Shown here in pieces: positions 51,489 to 61,500 of a stretch of DNA of 64,000 bases; position 1 is the first letter of the stretch; each line of letters opens with the position of its first letter. The stretch lies in contig NW_022145595.1 of NCBI RefSeq assembly GCF_000002235.5, positions 29,659,203 to 29,723,202 on the forward strand, read 5' to 3'. The notes under the pieces are model-generated. The model was not told where the DNA came from. It made no database searches and saw only the letters and a program-made list of their open reading frames with translations. The DNA is from Strongylocentrotus purpuratus. Taxonomy: Eukaryota > Echinodermata > Echinoidea > Camarodonta > Strongylocentrotidae. The translations under genes were made by a program, and so were the position numbers.

Positions 51489-51877
51489 AAATGGATCGTT
51501 TAACAATGATAAATCTGAGATACACGGTCCTACATGTTACCAGTGTCTGTAATATGGTGTAATATTGAAGCCCTAAAAAAAAATCGCGCTTCAAAATGAT
51601 CAAGAAGTGCCTCAAAAAAGTTAAAATCTTTGAGTGACCGGTTTTACCATACTCGTTTTCCCCAATAGGCTGTAGTGTTATGAAAACCGTTCGGTGAACG
51701 GTTTTCAAAATTTGTAATTCCAATCATTAATACCTTGATAATCAGACAGGCGATCGGCTTGTAAAAGTCATGGAGTTCCTGACTGACCTAAAGGTTTATA
51801 ATTATCATTGCAGCATGAGCTAAATCAAGGACTATTTATAAAGGATCTAAGACAAAGTTACCGGATCCCTTTAACGT
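51489..51877 (+). mobile_element. Dispersed repeat B, copy 2
   Basis: Same family and orientation as 28890-29207. The ends TAAATGGATCGTTTAAC and, on the complement, TTAAAGGGATCCGGTAAC form imperfect terminal inverted repeats, supporting a MITE. No coding capacity. Confidence 0.72.
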
Positions 51878-52033
51878 ATAACAGTTGGAGAATGAATAAT
51901 CTGAAATAAATACCATACTTCGGAAGCCTTATATCAGCCGAGGGAGTGTTTCTTGGTTTGTTTTATCTTTTCCTGTTTGTCTATGCTGTTTTGTTGGTTG
52001 ACCACTTTTGACACAAGTCGGGCCCCTGCCTTT

Positions 52034-52397
52034 AAAGGTAAAGACCAGTTCTGGTCATGCGATTGCATTGTGAAAGAAACGTTGTGGAATCGATCATAAA
52101 CGGTTGATCATCTAGCATCTAGCATCTGCAAGGTTCTGGAATCATCAAAATGATAAGAAATTTGGCCCATTCTTCGTAAAGTTACAAGCACTATACACAG
52201 AAAGATGTATATGGGACTACCCTATATCTCTCACAGACCATGAGAGAAACAAATTTACCAAATATATGAATTAGTAGGCGGTTTCCCGGCAAATTTTTTA
52301 TCATCATGTATTAGTCAAAACATATTCTTTTACATGATTGGTAATGAGAGCTTCCATTTCATTTTTTGAAATTGGGGCGTTTCCAATACTGACCTTT
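52034..52397 (-). mobile_element. TIR MITE, family A, copy 2
   Basis: Inverted copy of the element at 2472-2839. The left end AAGGTAAAGACCAGTTCTGG is intact; the right end has lost four bases of the terminal repeat. Flanking TTA/TAA again suits a 3-bp target duplication. Confidence 0.75.
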
Positions 52398-52499
52398 AAT
52401 TCATTACAGTTGTGATTGTGATGAACTACCACGCGTCATCAAATGAATTCCAACAAAACAAATTTAGAAGACTTGCCGACTGATAATCAAAGCCTGGTT

Positions 52500-52600
52500 G
52501 CGGACCATGAATGTCAATTTTTCATCCGCAAGACGCAACTAGGGATCGAACCTTGATCAGTCGAGAGTGAGACCATATAGCTAACCACAGGGCCACCATA
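52500..52600 (-). mobile_element. tRNA-derived SINE head
   Basis: On the minus strand an A box (TGGTTAGCTATATGG, 52573-52587) and a B box (GGTTCGATCCC, 52542-52552) stand at tRNA-like spacing, with GGTGGCCCTG just before the A box. I see no long body, and acceptor-stem pairing is not evident, so it is a SINE or tRNA relic and not a functional tRNA. Confidence 0.65.
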
Positions 52601-52642
52601 CATTTCCCATACAATGTTCACCATACATTTCCCATACAATGG
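52590..52642. repeat. Two-copy tandem repeat, 26-bp unit
   Basis: CACCATACATTTCCCATACA occurs twice, directly adjacent to the SINE head. Noncoding. Confidence 0.85.
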
Positions 52643-53466
52643 CAACCACTTTTGGTTTTAAAAGTTGCTTAGTTGAATTTGTTATGTCAGAAAACATATT
52701 ATTAGACACTAAAATCATTAGAATCGGACGTTGTTAACCGTGTTGGTAAATTTGACCACCAGTCAAAAGTGTGTTGACCTTTCGACGTTTTTTTACCATA
52801 GCGCCCTCATTTAAGGTCGGAGGTACATGTATAGCAAACTATACATTTTTTTAATCCTCATGACCAGACGAGTAGTTTGATATGCATATCGACACGATTG
52901 GAATATATTTGAATTTCTACCCTGTATGACCTTTGTTGACCCCTCACGAAAATGCCTGGGATTTTCAAGGGGGCAGCCCAAGTCAAAATTGTTCGATATT
53001 CATCAGGGAACACAAAAACACTTTCAAACCTTTGTTCCCCGAGATTGGTCACGGGACCTACAGGCTGGTCTCCTACTAAAATACGAACAAGACGGAATAA
53101 TTATAATCCAGGCAATATGAAGAACAAACGAAACTTAAGAAAGACATAAAAATCCACGATACGAATAATGAAAGCTAAAAACAATTCTAGATTTTATTAC
53201 GTCCAATTATTTTATGACAAATGCAAAACTTCTTTCCTGTTACCAGATTTAAACAAATCTATAAAAATATAGGTATAGATAAAATGGGATAGAATGGGAG
53301 GGGTTGCTTGAATTTACAGATAAAAAGAGGGAGGATGCGTCATTGTATCTGGACATGCCAGAGAGATGTGCGCCCATTGCAAGATGTATTGATTTTTATA
53401 TCCCTATAGACCTCCAAAATGCTGTACCCCCTTGCTGGATGTGCCATTAAGCCCCTCTAGAGGGTG

Positions 53467-53795
53467 GTTGGGAGCCCCAAATTCGCCTTAAACAAATTAA
53501 TGGCAACATTTCACCTAAATTATTTAATGAGGTAAAAGAGGGTGTCATATAACACTCAACACTCCAAGGATTTTCAAAACAAAAATGTTTGAAGACAAAT
53601 AATGAATGAAAGAATACAAAACTTGTGTTGTTGTTTTTTGCGCAGAAAACCTGAATTTTGTATTCTTTCATCAATATTCGTCTTCACACACATGTATTCT
53701 GAAAATCCTTGCAGAAGTCATTACACTGACATCCTCTTTCACTTTATTATACAATTGAAGTGAATGTTTGCCATCAAATTAGTTGGGCTCCCAAC
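53467..53795. mobile_element. Foldback element with ~150-bp inverted arms
   Basis: The left arm starts GTTGGGAGCCC and the right arm ends GGGCTCCCAAC. The arms stay complementary, with scattered differences and small gaps, almost to the centre, where ATGAAAGAATACAAAA on the left meets TTTTGTATTCTTTCAT on the right around a ~30-bp loop. I could not define a target-site duplication. Open frames crossing it are fortuitous. Confidence 0.8.
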
Positions 53796-54438
53796 ACTAA
53801 TTGAGAGAGGCTTTTACCCACCAACCATTATAAATCCATGACAAAATCCTCCTACAAAAAATAAATCAAATATTTATAAACAGTAATAATAAATGTTTTT
53901 TTTTGTTACAATGTACATTACAAAATAGCGAGGTAGGTGAAAGACTTTGGAAATGGATATTCAACCTCCAAATACAGCTAAATATACTAATTTTTCGTCG
54001 CATATATATTTTATTTTTAGTTAACGGAAGATATACGAATTTTTCAAACGAAAGTGTGAAAGTGCGAAATTTTCAACGCCATTAAATTTGATGTAGGACA
54101 ATCATACGGAAAGTACACAAATAAGGCACATTCTACAGGACTATACAAGTTTCCTATATCGCCTATTAATATCCAATAATTCTTCTTCTTTACGATTACC
54201 GATGTATGTTGGAAGGCTGCTACTTAAATAAATGAACTAAAATTGTATCCAAACGTGTTTCATTTTTTCTAAAATATAGTAGCAAAGCAGCACTTGTAAC
54301 AAAATGTAATATTTACATATATTTACAAAAACATAAAACACGAAACAAAGTATACTACAACCTCTGACTACTTATACTCTTCCTTATACTACAATACTGA
54401 TAGAAATTTTTTAGATTATCTTTGGAACAATTCTCTGT

Positions 54439-54586
54439 GCCCTGTTTCATCAAACTTGTTCGCAATAACAAGTTACAATAACTGTTAAGTTACTGAAATC
54501 GTGGCATTTGTTGGACTGAGAGCAAATTTGTCATATAGAAATCAGTGAGCATTTGTTATTGATAACAAGTTTTTATGAAACAGGGC
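54439..54586. mobile_element. Complete MITE of the GGCCCTGTTTCAT family
   Basis: 148 bp with inverted ends GCCCTGTTTCATCAAACTTGTT and, on the complement, GGCCCTGTTTCATAAAAACT. A partial relative lies at 30303-30387. Non-autonomous, superfamily unknown to me. Confidence 0.75.
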
Positions 54587-54880
54587 CATTGTCCAATATT
54601 ACATCGAACCAGGGGATACTTAGGGGGGGGGGGGGGTGGACAATGAATAACGACTCGTTCAGATATGATGCGGTTATAACCGCTGCGGTATTTTTATGAT
54701 GACGTAAAGTGTAATATTCTTGAACTTTCTGTATATTACAACACAGAGCTCGTTGAATATGCGCGAGTTCTTTGTGGCCATTTATTGTACAAGTACAAAA
54801 CATCCGTGACGTTTTTTTTGTGTGTGGTGGTTTATTGACCGCTCCATATCATAACGAACCTCAAGTGACCAAGCCTAAAA

Positions 54881-55083
54881 GGGGCGGATCCAGGAGTGCC
54901 GGAAAGGGAAGAGGTCAATATTTTTCAAAACATTTTCTTCCCCTTGGGAACGTGGTTTCGGCACCCTTTCTTTTTTATTCTCGGAGGGGGTGAGGGGAAT
55001 TTTCACCTCAAATGTGATTTTTGGAATTTGACTTAGGAGGCTTGGGGGGGGGGGGGGGGGGAATCGGTCCCTGGATCTGACTG
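54881..55083. mobile_element. Short TIR element with GGATCCAGG ends and poly-G
   Basis: The left end GGCGGATCCAGGAGTGCCGG and the right end, on the complement AGTCAGATCCAGGGACCGA, are imperfect inverted repeats about 200 bp apart. A run of about 17 G sits just inside the right end. Related words occur at 26303, 40843 and 44522. Confidence 0.6.
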
Positions 55084-55944
55084 TATGCCAAGATTAGAGG
55101 CCTATATTATTGATGTTCGGATTTCCTTTCCTGTTTTCACGGAGACCTCGATATCAACATCCATTTCCGGTGTATATATTTACACAAATCACTGGTAGAA
55201 CAAACTGGTAGAGTTTAGTACTGGTCGTGCTATTGTACTATTATAAAACCTGTCGGGAAATTATTAAGAAAGGCTACATAGTTCATCAAGAATAACTGCA
55301 TTTTTTTGTGAGGTTTTTAAATCATCAAAATTAAAACGCCGTGTAACATACTAATTTAGAAAACCTCTCTACATTTATATGTAATCCTGCAAGGCTACAT
55401 CATTAACGTAGTGAGAGCGAGAGGGATCCGTCTCCTCTCAAACTTTGCCAATTTTCAGAATAGAGTTTCTGTTTGCTTGTGAAACAACGGAACATTATCT
55501 CTTATTTTACATTGGGAAACTGCATAAGAACTCCAACCTTTACCCCATGGCTTACATGTATGGGCTACAAGCCGCAAGTTGCTTGGTTTAGAACTTCCGA
55601 CCGAGATTATTACAAGATTTGTTTAAAGAATTTGCAAATGGATTAGGCCTATATATGCAAAATGTAAAAAGTTGTAAATCCTCCCTTATAAAGATCCCTT
55701 ATACGAATAGTAATACAAAAATTAAAGGTTGTTAAGCGCATTCCTATGGGAGAAAAGAACCGATTAGATGTTTCCCACAGTGACGTTGTTATAGTCGCAC
55801 GACTGCCCACCGACTGGTAGCCGATTGAGCTAGCTAGAAGGCTTCAATTATTCATATGGCTATGCGGATACCCAATCAGGAGGAATTGTCTTATCTTTTC
55901 CTAATTGATATCTATTGTAATTGTTGTCAGAACGTAGTACCAGT
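55084..55944. other. Intergenic spacer between the convergent P450s
   Basis: AT-rich unique sequence with no exon, RNA gene or clear repeat that I can support. Confidence 0.6.
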
Positions 55945-56062
55945 CCGGTCGTATTACGGTCGTATTACGGTAGTATACAAGTCGTAGACAAGTGGTTGAC
56001 TAGTCGCAGTGCAGTCGTAGTGCATTCGTAGTGCAGTCGTAGTCTAGTCGTAGGCCCTAGTG
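55945..56062. repeat. Minisatellite beside the P450-B stop codon
   Basis: Repeats of GTCGTATTACG and then GCAGTCGTAGT with unit length about 10-12 bp. It lies 20-140 bp beyond the P450-B stop codon on the minus strand, so it is probably within the 3' UTR. Confidence 0.8.
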
Positions 56063-56084
56063 TGTTCGGTGGCCTTAATACGAT

Positions 56085-57265
56085 TCAGTCCCGTGGTATT
56101 GCACATAGTTGATAGGACACGGGTGTATTGACGGCGCCCAGCGAATCTTTCATGGAGTAAGACGGGACACCGTCGGGTAAGGTAAACGTGAACCGGTGGA
56201 GAAGATGCGTGAATAACAGAGATAGTTCCATCTTCGCTAACGACTCACCAATGCACACTCGTTTGCCTGCGGGAAGTAAAGATGAAAAGAGGGAAATTGT
56301 ATTTGAAAATGAAACCTTTCTTTGATGCAGTAAACAATAATCGGATTGATAGTGGGAACATGCAGTTAGTTCCAACAAAAGCGCAAACTTGTGTGTAGAC
56401 GACATGATTTACAATTATTTGTGTAAAAAACAACGGTTGGGTCACTCATTCTTAACATTCTCCCGTATGATCACAATTCTTTGCTTGTACCAGTCATCGA
56501 CGCACCCCCCCCCCCCCCCTCCTATCCCCATGCCCATCCTTATCATCCAAAACTGCTACCCTCCGGGATAGAGAATTGGCAGAAGAGTACGATAGACTCA
56601 CCAATACTGAACGGAGTCAACTCATCTGGCTTCACGCATTTGCCCTCCTCGTTCAGAAAACGCTCGGGCCTGAACACTTCCGGGTCATCCCACAGCTTTG
56701 GATCTCGTGATATGCTCCAGTAATTGGCAAAGACGATGGCGCCCTCAGGGATATCGTAACCATGGAAACTAAGTTCACCACGCCCAGTGTACTGATGAGG
56801 TACGCCGAGAGGTGTGACGAAATTGAGTCGCATAACCTCGAGTATGGTGGCCTCCGTGTATGGTAGTTTGGGTTTGTCCAATAACGTGGGTAACCTGCAA
56901 AAATAGTGCTTACCGGTGAATTCAAATTGCTTCATGCAGTTTGTACCATTTCTACAACAAAACTTTCACTTTTCGATGAATAACGTTTGAACAGAATTTA
57001 GAACGTTTCAAGAATATCATTTTAACTCAATGTGAGCCAATATGAGACTAATAATCTAAACGGAGGAGACGTTTCCTTCTTCCTTTGTTTACAATGTTTA
57101 CACAATGGTGATATAATTAATCTTGGGATGAACCCGGACAAGCAACTTTTACTTTTGCTTTCCACATCCGCATACTGGTTTCCCAAGTTTACTCACATTT
57201 CCCCTTTGGTCAATTATTTGGTTTTTTGTATGTTTGTTTCTTTACGAAAAGATTCCTTTGCAGTT

Positions 57266-57320
<55 letters not shown>

Positions 57321-58438
57321 TATATTCCAATGAAAAATTGTATTCAATCGTTCTTGAGTGAGAACAACAATAGATTTAAACAAAGTACATGTTGTGACAT
57401 ATTAGTAAAAGTCAACTGCACATGTCTCCATTTATTTAGTAATAAAACAAATTTATTGCGTTTGATGTAAGAATCCGCTCAACTTCATAAAAACGTTTAA
57501 GCATCATGTTTTACATTGGAATTTGGAAGATAAGTAAATGAAATGAAAAAGAAAGAAAGAAAGAAAGAAAGAGAAGAGGTGAAAATAATCTATATCCTGG
57601 CAAATGATGTAAATTATCACGTGACAATGATGTAAATTATCACGTGACAAGGATGTGTGTGAACAAACTGTAGGTTGTGTATGTAAATGAATATCTATGA
57701 GTTACACTTGCAGTTTGAAATAGTGTCGATGAAGACACAGAGAGAGCCTTGATTTGGCCTTTCAGTAAGAGATTTACTCCACTATTCATCAGATCTCGGA
57801 GCAATCAATTATCTGGCTCATTATCTTGCTATACAATACAAGTAGAAAATCACTGTATCAGACGGGAATCTCCGGATAAAAACATAATATACAAATGCCA
57901 AAATGTGTGAATGGCATGAACATCTGGGCCCCGTCTTACAGTTGCGATTGATCCAAATCAATCGCAAGTTTGCAGTCTCCTGTCACTTATGTACATAGTT
58001 GCGGCAAATAAGTTTCGATTAATATCAACTCTTTATCAGACGGGGCCCTGGTGTCTTCAAACATCAAATTATTAATTTATTTTGACATTCACTTGTTATT
58101 TTCGGAAATACAATATCTGAATAAGCAGAACTCTAGGCGCAGCCGGAGATCTGACACGATCGGAGATTTTCAATTTTTACTTTTGCTAGTAAATCAATTG
58201 TAAAATATAATAATCACCTGTCCCGACCAACTGCGTCGTCGATCTCGTCTTGGATTTTCTTCTGGATGTCGGGATGTGTGACCATACGGAGCATCAACCA
58301 CCGCAACGTGGTGGTGGTGGTTTCAGAGGCAGCGGCGAAGATATCGGCGAGACTAAACACGGTGTTAAGCTCATCGTAAGAAGATACAGTACCGTTCTGT
58401 GAGACAGAGTGAGAAAGAGGGAGAAAGAGTGTGTGATT

Positions 58439-58473
<35 letters not shown>

Positions 58474-58492
58474 AGAGAGATAGAGAGAGAGA

Positions 58493-58528
<36 letters not shown>

Positions 58529-61500
58529 GAGAGAATTGAAGTCTAAGATCTCATCAACCTGACTTTCTTTTCTAACTATACTGGGCCGAGAAAATGAGAT
58601 GCTCCTTAAGCTTAACTGACGAAATCCAACTTGAAATCCTTGAAGCTACACATATAATAGCTGAATGAGGAAAAAGCTTGTGCCGCTAAATTTGTCACTC
58701 CAACTCTCGTAAGATGAGAAGGACGACATACAAAACTTCATCACCCCAGCCGATATTCTGAAGTCGTGTCTAACTTAGTCATGAATAAAGTTAAACAACT
58801 GTTTAGTTGGACAGGACTTAGTTACGACTTCAGAATACCGGCTATTTACTTTTTGTACAAGACAATGAGCGTCTCAATCCCGTCAACTCGACTATACAGA
58901 GACAAAAATAATAGATTCCTGGATTTCGTCACTCTTAATAGCGACAAAAACTCGGAACTCATCATCTCAAAAAGGCAGCAGAAGAAGGGACTCGAATCTC
59001 GTCACCCGCAAATAATGATGAGAGAAAACAGCTCGGGTTTCCTTACCCATAATAGCGACGAGAAAAACAAATCGACGACAAGAAACAGTTCGGATTTCGT
59101 CATCCCTAATAGCAACAAACTCGGATCGCGTCATCCCAAATAGTCACGAGATGAAGAGACCCAAATCTCGTTACCCTAAAATAGCGACGAGAAGAAACAA
59201 TTCGAATTTCATCAACCCTAACAACAATGAGAAGAAATTACTCGGATTTCGTCTCCCCAAATAATAATAATCTCTTCAATAATAAGAGCAACAAGAATGA
59301 ACTCTTATCTCGTTAATAGCGACAAAAAGGAACAATACGGATTCGTCACTTAAAACAACTCGAATCTCGTCACCCCAAATAGCGACGAGAAGGCAGTTTG
59401 GTTTCTTCAACTCGACTTCCTGAGGAGCAAAAAAAATTAGAGTCCTATTTCATACAATCAACTATCTTGGGGGTGAGAACTCCGATCTACATTATTATCA
59501 CCACCATCATCATCATCATCACCATCATCATCACCACCATTGTCATCATCATCATCACCTAACTATCACCAATATCTCCACCATTGTCATCATCACCACC
59601 ACCACCATCACCACCATCGTCATCATCATCACCACCATCACCACCATCACCACCACCACCATCGTCATCATCATCATCACCTAACTATCACAAATATCTC
59701 CACCATTGTCATCATCATCACCACCACCATCACCACCATCGTCATCATCATTATCACCACCACCACCATCATCATCCCCACTATCACCACCGTCGTCATT
59801 GTCATCATTTACCATCTCCATCACCATTATCACCATCGTCATCATCATCACCAACACCATCAACACTATCACCACCATCGTCATCACCATCACCACTATC
59901 ATGACCATCGTCATGACCATCACCATCATCTCCACCATCACAACTATCACCACCATCGTCATTGTCAACATCACCACCACCATCACCATTATCACCATCG
60001 TCATCATCATCATCAACACCATCATCACCACCATCGTCATCATCATTGCCACCGCTACCACTTTCATCATCATACCTGCTTGTGCTGATGAATCTTATCG
60101 ATGTACATGTCGACCATGTCCCGGGGTTGGTCCGGTTGGTGGTCTTTGAGGTGATCATCCAGAAACTTCTTCATATGGGTGCTGATGCAGGTGACATTCT
60201 GGCGGATCTTGTGACCTGGAGTGTTGGGGACGTTGGCCAATGTGTGCAGGAAGAAGAAGAGGCCGCCGGATTTACCTGATCAAAAAAACAGTGACAACAA
60301 AACAAAACATAATTCATTATATGTTAATACGTATAAAATGGATGAATTTTGAAAAGAAATGTTTTAAGACGCGCCTTAAAGTTGTCAACAGTATTTTGTT
60401 ATAGATTTTCCAGAACCAGACAAAAATCCAATCGACCTACCATCAGGCAACGACTGCAAACAGATCGGTCCTTGTGCTAACTTCAACTTTGAATAGTCAT
60501 ACACATTAAAAAAAAGTATTTAAACAAAAAATGGGGGGGGGGGGGGAGGGGGGCAACGACAAACACAGAACACACACATTAATAACTTACTTATCTGCAA
60601 ATTGGAGTTGAGAGCATTTAATATCGCATTGAAGACTGGATCGCTATACTCGTGTCTTGAACCAAAGGTTACGGCACAGATAATATTGGACATGGCGTTG
60701 TTTATCATCACCTTGGGACTGAAAGCTTTCCCCTGCAAACCAAAGAAGAATAGAACATTAATCAAACTTTCTTATGCAATACTGTATGGTGATATATTTT
60801 TATTAATAATTAAATAAAACTTCTTGTCAAGTTATCAAGTTAATCAATAATACAGTTGCGTGGTGTCCAGTTAAGTTTGTTGCGGGAAATAGATTAAATT
60901 TAATGTTAATCAATGGCGTGAGTGTATTCCCATTTTCAATTCTTCGATAATAATTTATTTAGATCATAATTCATATCAAGACCGGGGGGGTGCATGCCCC
61001 TTCCCCGTACTCATCGTAGTTACTCTACGCCAAATTAGATAGACAGCAGGGTAGATCTAATAAAATAAAATGAGTTAGAGTAAAGGACTAGATTCAACAA
61101 GATCCGATTAAAGAGTTAAACAAGACGGACAAATACCTCTGTTTTTCTGAACGCGTCCATAAGATGGGTGATTTCTACCACAATCTTCTCTTCAAAGCTG
61201 CTTTTTACAAGACCGAGGTTTCTAAAGAAGGAGTACGCCACCTGTCGTTGCTCCTTAGAGACGTCACCCGAGGCTGACATCAGACCTATCAGGGTGAGAG
61301 TAGTAGTAGCCTCACTTTTCAATATCTTATAAATATTTTCATTATATTGTGTATATATTCATTTGTGCAATATGTGTACGATGTTGATTTCTGTTGTTAC
61401 ATATATCATTTTTTGCACAATTTATACATACTTTTAATTTTCCTATTTCCCACGAAAGCTATATTATACTGTCTAAAAAAATATCGTTAGATTAAAGATT

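Noticed and set aside
59540-60158. His-rich and Asp/Gly-rich frames beside P450-B
   Set aside because: Triplet-array artefacts. The true coding part is only 60076-60275 on the minus strand.
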